From Paulinella micropora (lineage: Eukaryota > Cercozoa > Imbricatea > Euglyphida), in the NCBI GenBank assembly GCA_009731375.1, contig BJOX01000056.1:442774-506773 (forward strand): a stretch of 64,000 nt of DNA. Direction: 5' to 3'. Positions 1 through 11,227 of this stretch are shown here, piece after piece. The translations under genes were made by a program, and so were the position numbers. The notes beneath the pieces were generated by a model, which was not told the DNA's origin, did not search any database, and worked only from the letters and a program-made list of their open reading frames with translations. The stretch's first letter is position 1. Each line of letters opens with the position of its first letter.

Positions 1-230
1 TATCATCATTGTCATCATCATCATCATCATCATCACCATCATCATCATCACCACCATCATCACCACCATAACCATCATCACCACTTTAACCATCATCACC
101 ACCATCATCATCATCACCGTCTTGTCCTGTCTCTACCCCCAGTGGAGGAGGAGACGCGATGATGGTCAGGAAGCATCATATGTGTTATCATCATTATCAT
201 CATCATCTTCAACATCATCATCATCACCAC

Positions 231-266
<36 letters not shown>

Positions 267-300
267 TCTCGACTTGTACCTGTCTCTACCCCCAGTGGAG
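1..300. repeat. CAT/ATC trinucleotide repeat with exon-like inserts
   Basis: Mostly (ATC)n. Two copies of a non-repetitive segment interrupt it, at about 119-185 and 272-319. Both read ctgtctctacccccag followed by TGGAGGAGACGCGATGATGG (the first copy has an extra GGA). The pyrimidine tract plus CAG looks like a splice acceptor, so these may be copies of the head of an upstream exon of the large gene. No donor is visible and I could not place it in the protein. Confidence 0.6.
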
Positions 301-319
301 GAGACGCGATGATGGTCAG

Positions 320-671
320 GCGCCTTCTACACCACCCAGATTTCCCGCTTTCTGGGCCAATTTCTGGGTTTTGCTTCCCTGAAAAGCCTGGCCTGTGGTG
401 CCACCTGAGGTCAATTTCTGGGTTTGCTTCCCTGAAAAGCCTGGCCTGTGGTGCCACTTGGGTCTATTTCTGGGTTTACTTCCCTGAGAAGCCTGGCCTG
501 TGGTGCCACCCGAGGTCAATTTCTGGGGTTTGCTTCCCTGAAAAGCCTGGCCTGTGGTGCCACCTCAGGTCAATTTCTGGGTTTGCTTCCCTGAAAAGCC
601 TGGCCTATGGTGCCACTTGACCCAGAAATTGACCCCAGAAACCGGGAAATCTGGGTGGTGTAGAAGGCGCC
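320..671. mobile_element. Palindromic MITE-like element with internal minisatellite
   Basis: The left end starts ggcgccttctacaccaccca and the right end is its reverse complement, giving inverted ends of roughly 40-45 bp. Between them is a minisatellite of about 57 bp containing gcctggcctgtggtgccac, repeated about five times. The left flank is gatggtcag and the right flank is tcagtcaggaagcatc. The related segment at 146-185 reads straight through as gatggtcaggaagcatc and so acts as an empty site. TCAG may be the target duplication. No coding capacity is seen. Confidence 0.65.
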
Positions 672-764
672 TCAGTCAGGAAGCATCATATGTGTTATCA
701 TCATTGTCATGAGAACCATTTTCGTAATGAGTCATCATGAGTTTAATTCCTAATTTAATTCGTA

Positions 765-766
765 AT

Positions 767-807
<41 letters not shown>

Positions 808-820
808 GATCGATCGATCG

Positions 821-851
<31 letters not shown>

Positions 852-974
852 GATCTATCTATTTATCTATCTATCTATCTATCAACTATCAACTATCTAT
901 ATATCTATCGATCTATCTATCGATCTATCTATCGATCTATCTGTCGATCTACCTATCTATCTATCTATCTATCG

Positions 975-1023
<49 letters not shown>

Positions 1024-1024
1024 C

Positions 1025-1055
<31 letters not shown>

Positions 1056-1120
1056 CCTACCTACCTACCTACCTACCTACCTACCTACCAAACCTACCTA
1101 CCTACCTATCTATCTATCTA
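765..1120. repeat. (TATC)n and (CTAC)n microsatellite
   Basis: Nearly pure TATC, with GATC-, CTAC- and ACCT-type interruptions. All three plus-strand frames are open because TATC repeats contain no stop in that orientation; the apparent YLSI-repeat protein is not a gene. Confidence 0.9.
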
Positions 1121-1125
1121 TCTAG

Positions 1126-1205
1126 CCCACAACCTAGTCGCCAACTGGCGGCGGGGTGGAATGGATGTCTATATCTTCGGATACGCAGAGCTGATAGACC
1201 GAACA
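1126..1205 (+). CDS. Exon 1 (first visible), beta-helix entry segment
   Basis: After the acceptor tctatctag the phase-2 frame is open and includes [20 protein letters not shown]. This resembles the stretch just before EPDLVTIG in NRPS-terminal/hexapeptide proteins (GVYxxGTxLxEPDLVxIG pattern), and the next exon begins VEPDLVTIG. No GT donor is visible before the TATC repeat resumes, so the 3' end is approximate. It may be a partial copy rather than the functional exon. Confidence 0.5.
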
Positions 1206-1228
1206 TATCTACCTATCTTTCTATTTAG

Positions 1229-1305
1229 GTAGAGCCTGACTTGGTAACGATTGGTAGTCACTGTCTAGTAGACGAAGCTTCTCTCATTGCACACCTCAAT
1301 ACATC
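1229..1305 (+). pseudogene. Diverged partial copy of exon 2
   Basis: It begins after ctatttag with GTAGAGCCTGACTTGGTAAC and follows exon 2 (2087) for about 75 nt before breaking into TATC repeat. It differs at several positions (for example CLVD for CAVD) and lacks the exon end and donor, so it is a head copy. Confidence 0.75.
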
Positions 1306-1306
1306 A

Positions 1307-1365
<59 letters not shown>

Positions 1366-1916
1366 CTGGAGACGGTCTCTGCCACTGGCAACTCAGCCTA
1401 GGGTTCAGATCTAACTATCTCCTACAATGACGATTTTGTGTCCGCCGTTAATCGCGCGCAGCGCAAGGGCTAAACAGGCAACCAACTCCTGACCATGGCT
1501 GATGAAGTCGGGGCGTGATGCAAAGGGTTGATGAAGTCGGGGTTGTAGAAAGGTAACTCACAACGAGCGTGAACTCCTGAAACCTCGACTTGCTCATGGC
1601 ATCATCTCCTTAGGGCACGCGCTCCTGGGGAGTGTTCTAGTGTTGTCCCGTATAGTTCAAAAGGGCTCGGCTACCTTTCGGCTTGAACTGGGCACAGACA
1701 CCAACCACAGCGAGACAGTGGTTGGTGTGCAGCTTGGCCGGTGCTGAAAGTTCTTGTCCGGGGGTAGTATAGGAGGCCATGGCTTTTCAAGCTAAGCCAC
1801 GCCCATAGATTAAACATTAAACATATCTATCTATCTATCTGTCTATCTATCTATCTATCTCATCTATCTATCTATCTATCGATCTATCTATATCCATCTA
1901 TATCCATCTATCTATA

Positions 1917-1961
<45 letters not shown>

Positions 1962-2080
1962 CTATTCTAATACGACCGGCTCGTGCTAGATTTTTCTCTA
2001 GTATCTTTTTAGGGATCATAGCACCTTAACGGCCCTGGCAGGCCTATCGATAAATAATTCTATTCTATTCTATTCTATCT
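1306..2080. other. Intron: TATC repeat around a unique/interspersed insert
   Basis: TATC tracts lie at about 1308-1364 and 1823-1965. The non-repetitive segment 1365-1820 has no long open frame and looks like an interspersed repeat; I do not recognise it. Within it, gatgaagtcggggcgtgatg and gatgaagtcggggttgtag form a short internal duplication. At 1970-2060 there is more unique sequence, then TATTC repeats lead into exon 2. Confidence 0.5.
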
Positions 2081-2086
2081 ATTTAG

Positions 2087-2191
2087 GTGGAGCCTGACTT
2101 GGTAACGATTGGTAGTCATTGCGCTGTAGACGAAGCATCTCTGATTGCACACCTCAATACCAAAGGCGTGTTCCAGCTTAATGAACTGAAG
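2087..2191 (+). CDS. Exon 2, left-handed beta-helix coils
   Basis: 105 nt, 35 codons, phase 0 in and out, acceptor tatttag, donor AAG|gtaata. It encodes VEPDLVTIGSHCAVDEASLI followed by AHLNTKGVFQLNELK. The pattern EPDLVTIG-x5-DE-x5-AHLNTKG-F-LN matches the C-terminal hexapeptide/beta-helix region of Pls/PosA-type NRPS terminal domains. It continues directly into exon 3 (VGDHATLRTG). Confidence 0.85.
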
Positions 2192-2871
2192 GTAATACAT
2201 ACATACATACATACATTCATACATACATACATACATACATGCATACATACATACATTACATTACATACATACATACATTACATACATACATCAACACCAA
2301 AGGCGTGTTCCAGCTGAACGAACTGAAGGTAATACATATATGCATACATATATACATACATACATACATACATACATACATACATACATACATGCATGCA
2401 TGCATACATACATCAACACCAAAGGCGTGTTCCAGCTGAACGAACTGAAGGATATACATACATACATACATACATGCATTACATTACATTACATACATAC
2501 ATACATACAGGCATGCATACATACAGACATACCGAGACAGACATACATACATACATACATCAACACCAAAGGCGTGTTCCAGCTGAACGAACTGAAGGTA
2601 ATACATACATACATACATACATTACATTACATACATACGTGCATACATACATACATACATACATACATACAGACATACCGACAGACAGACAGACAGACAG
2701 ACAGACATACATACATACATGCATACATACATACATGCATGCATGTATACATACATATATACATACATGCATGCATACATACATATATACATACATACAT
2801 ACATACATACATATAGGTGGGCGATCATGCGACGTTGCGTACTGGCTCAAATACATACATACATACAAATA

Positions 2872-2903
<32 letters not shown>

Positions 2904-3041
2904 GGTGGGTGATCATGCGACGTTGCGCACTGGCTAAAATACATACATATACATACATACATACATACATGTATACATATAGGTGGGCGATCATGCGACG
3001 TTGCGTACTGGCTAAAATACATACATACATGCATGCATACA

Positions 3042-3074
<33 letters not shown>

Positions 3075-3490
3075 GCATACATACATGCATATAGATGGGT
3101 GATCATGCGACGTTGCGCACTGGCTCAAATACATACATACATATAAATATACATACAAATATACAAATATACATACATACATACATACGTACATACATAT
3201 AGGTGGGTGATCATGTGACGTTGTGTACTGGCTCAAATACATACATACATACATACATATATACATATATACATTCATACATACATACATGCATACATAC
3301 ATGCATGCATGCATACATACATACATACATACATACGTACGTACGTACATACATACATACATACATACATACATACATGCATACATACATACATACATAT
3401 AGGTGGGTGATCATGCGACGTTGCGTACTGGCTCAAATACATACATACATACATACATACATGCATGCATGCATACATACATACATATAG
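2192..3490. repeat. (CATA)n intron with exon-2 tail copies and exon-3 head copies
   Basis: (CATA)n is interleaved first with three copies of the exon-2 end plus its donor (about 2289-2332, 2412-2450, 2560-2600). Each copy contains caaaggcgtgttccagctga and then gaactgaag. Next come six copies of the exon-3 head (near 2816, 2905, 2983, 3096, 3201 and 3401), each an atatag acceptor plus about 30 nt of exon. The tail copies carry AGCTGAACGAACTG where the full exon has AGCTTAATGAACTG. Confidence 0.85.
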
Positions 3491-3544
3491 GTGGGTGATC
3501 ATGCGACGTTGCGCACAGGCTCGCGCTTGCTGAGTGGAGGAGAG
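3491..3544 (+). CDS. Exon 3, beta-helix coil
   Basis: 54 nt, phase 0 to 0, acceptor catatag, donor GAG|gtatgt. It encodes VGDHATLRTGSRLLSGGE, a textbook coil of the NRPS-terminal beta-helix (VGDxATLRxGSRLLxGxE). It is the only one of seven head copies that reaches a donor; the others run into CATA repeat after about 30 nt. Confidence 0.9.
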
Positions 3545-3694
3545 GTATGTATATCATGTAATGTATGTAATGTATGTAATGTATGTATGTATGTATGTAT
3601 GTGTGTATGTATGTATGTATGTATGTGTGTGTATGTATGTATGTATGTATGTATGTATGTATGTATGTATGTATGTACATATGTACATATGTAC

Positions 3695-3725
<31 letters not shown>

Positions 3726-3770
3726 TGTATGTATGTATGTATGTATGTATTTATTTATGTATGTTACGGA
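3545..3770. repeat. (GTAT)n microsatellite at a splice donor
   Basis: The array begins at the donor sequence of exon 3 (gtatgtatat) and is almost pure GTAT. The donor itself therefore looks like the seed of the expansion. Confidence 0.85.
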
Positions 3771-4228
3771 ACATACACTTATGCTCTGTATCAATCTATC
3801 TATCTATCTATCTATCTATCCATCTGTCTAGATGGAGGCGGACTCGATGTTTTTAGAGCATACGCTTATGCTCTGTATCTATCTATCTATCTATCTATCT
3901 ATGTGTCTGTCTAAATGGAGGCGGACTCGATGTTACTGGAGCATACGCTTATGCTCTGTATCTATCTATCTATCTATCTATCCATCTATCTATCTATCTT
4001 TCTATCTAGATGGAGGCGGACTCGATGCTACTGGAGCATACGCTTATGCTCCGCATCTATCTATCTATCTATCTATCTGTCTAGATGGAGGCGGACTCGA
4101 TGTTACTGGAGCATAAGCTTATGCTCTGTATCTATCTATCTATCTATATATCTATCTATCTATCTATCTATGTAATCTGTTCAGATGGAGGCGGACTCGA
4201 TGTTACTGGAGCATACGCTTATGCTCTG

Positions 4229-4269
<41 letters not shown>

Positions 4270-4417
4270 GTCTATCTGTCTATCTGTCTAGATGGAGGCG
4301 GACTCGATGTTACTGGAGCATACGCTTACTATCTATCTATCTATCTATCTATCTGTCTGTCTGTCTGTCTAGATGGAGGCGGACTCGATGTTACTGGAGC
4401 ATACGCTTATGCTCTGC

Positions 4418-4457
<40 letters not shown>

Positions 4458-4601
4458 GTCTGTCTGTCTAGATGGAGGCGGACTCGATGTAACTGGAGCA
4501 TACGCTTACTATCTATCTATCTATCTATCTGTCTATCTATCTGTCTGTCTGTCTAGATGGAGGCGGACTCGATGTTACTGGAGCATACGCTTATGCTCTG
4601 C

Positions 4602-4641
<40 letters not shown>

Positions 4642-4785
4642 GTCTGTCTGTCTAGATGGAGGCGGACTCGATGTAACTGGAGCATACGCTTACTATCTAT
4701 CTATCTATCTATCTGTCTATCTATCTGTCTGTCTGTCTAGATGGAGGCGGACTCGATGTTACTGGAGCATACGCTTATGCTCTGC

Positions 4786-4825
<40 letters not shown>

Positions 4826-5212
4826 GTCTGTCTGTCTAGATGGAGGCGGACTCGATGTTATTGGAGCATACGCTTACTATCTATCTATCTCTCTATCTGT
4901 TTATCTGTCTGTTTGTCTGTCTAGATGGAGGCGGACTCGATGTTATTGGAGCATACGCTTACTATCTATCTATCTCTCTATCTGTTTATCTGTCTGTTTG
5001 TCTGTCTAGATGGAGGCGGACTCGATGATACTGGAGTATACGCTTACTATCTATCTATCTATCTATCTGTCTGTCTGTCTGTCTGTCTAGATGGAGGCGG
5101 ATTCGATGTTACTGGAGCATACGCTTACTATCTATCTATCTTCTATCCATCTATCTATCTATGTAATCTGTCTAGATGGAGGCGGACTCGATGTTACTAG
5201 AGCATACGCTTG

Positions 5213-5261
<49 letters not shown>

Positions 5262-5327
5262 AGATAGATCTATCTATGTAATCTGTCTAGATGGAGGCGG
5301 ACTCGATGTTACTGGAGCATACGCTTA

Positions 5328-5361
<34 letters not shown>

Positions 5362-5473
5362 GTCTATCTGTCTAGATGGAGGCGGACTCGATGTTACTGG
5401 AGCATACGCTTACTATCTATCTATCTGTCTGTCTAGATGGAGGCGGACTCGATGTTACTGGAGCATACGCTTA

Positions 5474-5521
<48 letters not shown>

Positions 5522-5579
5522 GTAATCTGTTTAGATGGAGGCGGACTCGATGTTACTGGAGCATACGCTTATGCTCCGC

Positions 5580-5615
<36 letters not shown>

Positions 5616-5679
5616 GTCTATCTATCTATGTAATCTGTCTAGATGGAGGCGGACTCGATGTTACTGGAGCATACGCTTA

Positions 5680-5725
<46 letters not shown>

Positions 5726-5780
5726 GTCTGTCTGTCTGTCTAGATGGAGGCGGACTCGATGTTACTGGAGCATACGCTTA

Positions 5781-5824
<44 letters not shown>

Positions 5825-5882
5825 GTAATCTGTCTAGATGGAGGCGGACTCGATGTTAGTGGAGCATACGCTTATGCCCCGC

Positions 5883-5936
<54 letters not shown>

Positions 5937-5995
5937 GTAATCTGTCTAGATGTAGAGGGACTCGATGTTACTGGAGCATACGCTTACTATCTATA

Positions 5996-6038
<43 letters not shown>

Positions 6039-6107
6039 GTAATCTGTCTAGATGGAGGCGGACTCGATGTGACTGGAGCATACGCTTACTATCTATCTAT
6101 CTATCTA

Positions 6108-6663
6108 TCTATCTATCTCAGTTGATCTTATCACTTACTCTACGGAATGAACCAAGGCCACTTGAGGTGTCACTGACCCTCTCTTGGGCTTGATTTTTTG
6201 AAATGGGTGCCATCTGTCGACAGACAGAGAATTAGGGGATGGTGTGGGTGTGCTGGGCCCGTGGTGGGGTGCCTTATGTGTGCCTAGCCATACGCCTATA
6301 AGTCACATGCCGAAATAGCGACGGGAAGCACAATCCTGTTCCCTCAGGGTGCCCTTTCTCGCTTGTTGAGCCCGGAATAAAACCCACAGTGCTCTGTCGG
6401 TTTATACTAGACTGTCGAACAGTCTCGAAACTCCATCTGCTTACTGGGCCCTCTGTAATGGAGGTGGGAGCTCGTTCTGCAAGGGGCGCTTTATGGAACG
6501 AGCCCTGGCCCCGCCTGGTACTAGGAAGCTTTGGTATTGCCTGTATCAGTCCCTTCCGTGCAAACATCACGGCTTAGCTGGGCATCGGGTTAATACTTTA
6601 CCCACAGACTTCCTGGTTGACGAAATCAGAAGCTCCTTTTTTCTGACATTAGTCGATATTTCA
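6108..6663 (+). repeat. ~540-bp interspersed repeat, copy 1
   Basis: It runs from cagttgatcttatcacttac to gacattagtcgatatttcat with no convincing coding frame. Other copies are at 19911-20498 and 31812-32348, and a fragment at 6858-6937 runs into the gap. All are in the same orientation and abut TATC repeat. I do not recognise the family. Confidence 0.8.
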
Positions 6664-6725
6664 TCTATCTGTCTGTCTGTCTGTCTAGATGGAGGCGGAC
6701 TCGATGTGACTGGAGCATACGCTTA

Positions 6726-6777
<52 letters not shown>

Positions 6778-6857
6778 GTAATCTGTCTAGATGGAGGCGG
6801 ACTCGATGTGACTGGAGCATACGCTTACTATCTATCTATCTATCTATCTATCTATCT

Positions 6858-6937
6858 CAGTTGATCTTATCACTTACTCTACGGAATGAACCAAGGCCAC
6901 TTGAGGTGTCACTGACCCTCTCTTGGGCTTGATTTTT
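6858..6937 (+). repeat. Truncated copy of the ~540-bp repeat at a gap
   Basis: It repeats the first 80 bp of the 6108 copy exactly as far as I can see (gttgatcttatcacttactc onward) and stops at the N10 gap at 6938. The preceding exon-4 head copies also resemble those before 6108. This may be an assembly redundancy. Confidence 0.7.
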
Positions 6938-6998
6938 NNNNNNNNNNTGTAATCTGTCTAGATGGAGGCGGACTCGATGTGACTGGAGCATACGCTTA

Positions 6999-7044
<46 letters not shown>

Positions 7045-7099
7045 GTCTGTCTGTCTGTCTAGATGGAGGCGGACTCGAAGTTACTGGAGCATACGCTTA

Positions 7100-7142
<43 letters not shown>

Positions 7143-7189
7143 ATCTGTCTAGATGGAGGCGGACTCGATGTTACTGGAGCATACGCTTA

Positions 7190-7221
<32 letters not shown>

Positions 7222-7363
7222 GTAATCTGTCTAGATGGAGGCGGACTCGATGTTACTGGAGCATACGCTTATGCTCTGCATCTATCTATCTATCTATCTA
7301 TCTATGTAATCTGTCTAGATGGAGGCGGACTCGATGTTACTGGAGCATACGCTTATGCTCTAC

Positions 7364-7412
<49 letters not shown>

Positions 7413-7467
7413 ATCTGTCTAGATGGAGGCGGACTCGATGTTACTGGAGCATACGCTTATGCTCTGC

Positions 7468-7512
<45 letters not shown>

Positions 7513-7567
7513 ATCTGTCTAGATGGAGGCGGACTCGATGTTACTGGAGCATATGCTTATGCTCTGC

Positions 7568-7608
<41 letters not shown>

Positions 7609-7735
7609 ATCTGTCTAGATGGAGGCGGACTCGATGTTACTGGAGCATACGCTTATGCTCCGCATCTATCTATCTATCTAATCTGTCTAGATGGAGGCGG
7701 ACTCGATGTTACTGGAGCATACGCTTATGCTCTGC

Positions 7736-7808
<73 letters not shown>

Positions 7809-7863
7809 ATCTGTCTAGATGGAGGCGGACTCGATGTTACTGGAGCATACGCTTATGCTCCGC

Positions 7864-7909
<46 letters not shown>

Positions 7910-7974
7910 GTAATCTGTCTAGATGGAGGCGGACTCGATGTTACTGGAGCATACGCTTATGCTCCGCATCCTCC

Positions 7975-8012
7975 ATCTGGACAGATTACATAGATAGATA
8001 GATAGATAGATG

Positions 8013-8089
<77 letters not shown>

Positions 8090-8139
8090 TAAGCGTATGC
8101 TCCAGTAACATCGAGTCCGCCTCCATCTGAACAGATTAC

Positions 8140-8211
<72 letters not shown>

Positions 8212-8215
8212 CGGA
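7975..8215 (-). repeat. Inverted block inside the exon-4 head array
   Basis: Here the plus strand reads (GATA)n. At about 8091-8133 is the reverse complement of an exon-4 head copy (gtaagcgtatgctccagtaa ... gagtccgcctcc), followed by cagattacatag. Normal orientation resumes at about 8212 in the middle of a unit (gcggactcgatgttactgga). Confidence 0.85.
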
Positions 8216-8241
8216 CTCGATGTTACTGGAGCATACGCTTA

Positions 8242-8273
<32 letters not shown>

Positions 8274-8444
8274 ATATCTATCTATCTATCTAATCTGTCT
8301 AGATGGAGGCGGACTCGATGTTACTGGAGCATACGCTTATGCTCCGCATCTATCTATCTATCTATCTATCTATGTAATCTGTTCAGATGGAGGCGGACTC
8401 GATGTTACTTGAGCATACGCTTACTATCTATCTATCTATCTATA

Positions 8445-8479
<35 letters not shown>

Positions 8480-8529
8480 GTAATCTGTCCAGATGGAGGC
8501 GGACTCGATGTTACTGGAGCATACGCTTA

Positions 8530-8581
<52 letters not shown>

Positions 8582-8637
8582 GTAATCTGTCCAGATGGAG
8601 GCGGACTCGATGTTACTGGAGCATACGCTTACTATCG

Positions 8638-8678
<41 letters not shown>

Positions 8679-8688
8679 ATCTGTCTAG

Positions 8689-8751
8689 ATGGAGGCGGAC
8701 TCGATGTTACTGGAGCATACGCTTATGCTCGGGGGAGATGTTGCGGAAGAG
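8689..8751 (+). CDS. Exon 4, final beta-helix coil
   Basis: 63 nt, phase 0 to 0, acceptor ctgtctag, donor GAG|gttttg. It encodes [20 protein letters not shown] plus E. This fits the last coil and the turn before the W-x-G-W-P motif of hexapeptide acyltransferase-like domains. It is the only copy in the whole array that reads past CTTATGCTC into GGGGGAGATGTTGC and reaches a donor. Confidence 0.9.
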
Positions 8752-9610
8752 GTTTTGTATTTTTTCTTTGTATTCTATTTGTATACTATTTGTGTTTGTG
8801 TTTGTGTTTGTATTTGTGTTTGTATTTGTGTTTGTATTTGTGTTTGATTTGTGTTTGATTTGTATTTGTACTGTATTTGTATTGTATTTGTGGGTGTATT
8901 GTATTGTATTGTATGTATTGTATAGTATATGTATTGTATTTGTATTAGTATTTGTATTTGTATTTGTATTGTATTTGTATTGTATTTGTATTGTGTTTGT
9001 ATTGTTTTGTATTGTATTTGTATTTGTATTTGTATTTGTATTTGTATTTGTATTTGTTTTTGTATTGTGTTTGTATTGTATTTGTATTCTATTTGCATTG
9101 TACTGTATTGTATTGTATTGGATTGGATTGGATTGTGTTGTATTGTATTTGTATTTGCGTTGTATTTGTATTGTATAAGTATTTGTATTTGTATTTGTAT
9201 TTGTATTTGTATTTGTATTTGTATTTTATTGTGTGTGTATTGTATTTGTATTGTATTGAATTTGTATTTATATTGTATTTTGTATTTGTATTTGTATTGT
9301 ATTTGTATTGTATTTGTATTGTATTTGTATTTGTATTTGTATTTGTATTGTATTTGTATTGTATTTGTATTTGTATTTGTATTTGTATTTGTATTTGTAT
9401 TTGTATTGTATTTGTATTTGTATTGTATTTGTATTTGTATTGGTATTTGTATTGTATTTGTATTGTATTTGTATTGTATTTGTATTTATTGTACTTGTAT
9501 TTGTGTTGTATTCGTATTGTATTTGTATTGTGTTATGTTTGCATTGTACATGCATTGTGTCGTGTTTGTATTTGGTTTTGTATTTGTATTTGTATTGTAT
9601 TTGTTTTGTC
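8752..9610. repeat. (TTTGTA)n / (TTGTA)n microsatellite
   Basis: About 850 bp of TGTATT/TTTGTA-type repeat starts at the exon-4 donor (gttttgtatttttt). Long frames reading VFVFVF or YLYLYL are repeat artefacts. Confidence 0.9.
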
Positions 9611-9672
9611 CTGTACCGACAAGCACATAAGAGAAGAAGCAAAACACCCCCACACCCTACCTACCTACCTAC

Positions 9673-9704
<32 letters not shown>

Positions 9705-9716
9705 TTATCTATCTAG

Positions 9717-9778
9717 GGCACGGTTTGGCAGGGGTGGCCCGGGGAGTTGGTCGCTACACAACTCCAACCCTTACGCAG
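9717..9778 (+). CDS. Exon 5, W-Q-G-W-P segment closing the beta-helix
   Basis: 62 nt, phase 0 in, 2 out, acceptor atctag, donor CAG|gtcgct. It encodes GTVWQGWPGELVATQLQPLR. V-W-x-G-x-P immediately after the last coil is the classic end of left-handed beta-helix acyltransferases and is present in NRPS-terminal domains. The exon is preceded by about 55 bp of TATC repeat. Confidence 0.85.
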
Positions 9779-9877
9779 GTCGCTCAAGCTCGTAGGTAGA
9801 TATATAGGTAAGGTAGCGTAGATAGGTAGACACACACACACACACAGAAACACACAGAAACACACGCACACACGCAG

Positions 9878-10176
9878 GCGCATTTCTGCCGCAGTCGCCG
9901 CTTCGCCCGACTACAAGTCTCGAGGAACGCCTGGCTCCGTGCGGAATTGGGCTTTCGGAACACCCCCCGGCACCGCTGAATCTCTGGGCCTTGGTAGCAC
10001 ACCCGTTGGTCCCGCGCCCCGCTACCGGCGCGCCTACAGCGTTGGGATCTCCATGCCGTACGGAAGGCGGAACCTGCAGCTCGGAAAGGCCCACTTGTCA
10101 GAACGGCATTTGGCCATTCAGGGAAAACTGGCTGAGGTCATGCCTTTGGGACAGAAGAGCGGCCTGCGAGGGCTAG
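9878..10176 (+). CDS. Exon 6, basic/low-complexity linker
   Basis: 299 nt, phase 2 in, 1 out, acceptor cacacgcag, donor CTAG|gtctat. The phase-consistent frame is fully open: [20 protein letters not shown] and on to [15 protein letters not shown]. It is rich in R, G, P and S with no recognisable domain. It is GC-rich and non-repetitive, unlike the intron DNA on either side. Confidence 0.8.
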
Positions 10177-10272
10177 GTCTATCTATCTATCTATATATAT
10201 ATCTATCTATCTATCTATCTATCCATCTATCTATCATTCATTCAGGAACAACGCCCTCCTCGCTTCTCTATT

Positions 10273-10338
<66 letters not shown>

Positions 10339-10424
10339 CCTATCTATCTATCTATCTATCAGGGTATTGGTCCAGGGTTGGCAGTAGGACTCAACTCAAC
10401 TTCTATCTGTCTATCTATCTATCG

Positions 10425-10481
<57 letters not shown>

Positions 10482-10592
10482 CCTATCAGGGTATGGGCCC
10501 AGGGTCGGCAGTAGGACTCAACTATCTATCTATCTATCTATATATCTATCTATCTATCTATCTACCTACCTACCTACCTATCTACCTGTCAG
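10177..10592. repeat. TATC intron with exon-7 head copies
   Basis: It contains two partial copies of the exon-7 start (about 10369-10402 and 10489-10523), each running into TATC after about 35 nt. At 10244-10270 an unplaced fragment follows attcattcag (GAACAACGCCCTCCTCGC); it looks like another exon-head copy whose parent I cannot find. Confidence 0.75.
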
Positions 10593-10715
10593 GCTATGGG
10601 CCCAGAGTCGGCAGCAGGACTCAACTCAACTTGGCAAGCGGGCGCAGGCGCACTGTTTCCGAAAGCCAAAGAGAGGACTACGGATCCTTACACAGACGCA
10701 CCAAACCCACTAATG
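10593..10715 (+). CDS. Exon 7, basic linker
   Basis: 123 nt, phase 1 to 1, acceptor acctgtcag, donor AATG|gtatgc. It encodes [20 protein letters not shown] then TVSESQREDYGSLHRRTKPT. The frame is fixed by phases on both sides. It is strongly basic, consistent with a cytosolic segment before the transmembrane exon. Two head copies precede it. Confidence 0.78.
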
Positions 10716-10814
10716 GTATGCACAGCATGCATGGTTGTTTGTTGTTGCTGTGGTTGTTGTTTTTTGTTGGTCGTTGTTGTAAAAAACATAAATATGTGCC
10801 TTGCATGCACGTAA

Positions 10815-10868
10815 GCTCTGTGACTAGTTCATATCGACATGGTCAAATTCCTGATAACACACACACAG

Positions 10869-10943
<75 letters not shown>

Positions 10944-11044
10944 TAGATAGATAGATAGATAGATTGACAGATAGACAGATAGATAGATAGATATATAGAT
11001 GGATAGATGGATAGATAGATAGACAGACAGACAGACATACAGAC

Positions 11045-11103
<59 letters not shown>

Positions 11104-11104
11104 C

Positions 11105-11189
<85 letters not shown>

Positions 11190-11225
11190 TACAAATAGAC
11201 AGATAGACAGATAACCACCTAGATC
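10815..11225 (-). repeat. Inverted copy of exon-8 head plus its repeat tract
   Basis: Reverse-complemented, it reads an acceptor-like gatctag then gtggttatc, then (TATC)n, (TA)n and (GT)n, and ends with a second exon-8-like piece encoding [10 protein letters not shown]. On the plus strand this appears as (CA)n(TA)n(GATA)n. It explains why GATA rather than TATC is on the sense strand here. Confidence 0.75.
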
Positions 11226-11227
11226 AC

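Larger units (their letters stand above)
3771..8688 (+). repeat. Exon-4 head array: more than 40 acceptor+exon-start copies in (TATC)n
   Basis: The unit is (TATC)n, then ctgtctag or tgtaatctgtctag, then ATGGAGGCGGACTCGATGTT and about 22-27 nt more. It repeats roughly every 85-120 bp. Copies end in one of two ways, at CGCTTA or at CGCTTATGCTC(C/T)GC. Variants include CGATGTAACTGG, CGAAGTTACTGG, CGATGATACTGG and TGTAGAGGGACTCG. Interspersed-repeat copies lie inside the array at 6108-6663 and 6858-6937. An N10 gap is at 6938-6947 and an inverted block at about 7975-8215. Confidence 0.92.

Noticed and set aside
2087-3856. Frames rich in HTYI, CMYV and VCMY
   Set aside because: Translations of CATA/GTAT repeats; only the short segments matching exons 2 and 3 are coding.
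3771-8688. CRISPR-like array
   Set aside because: The repeat unit is regular, but the spacers are all TATC microsatellite and the repeat is an exon edge in a eukaryotic gene.
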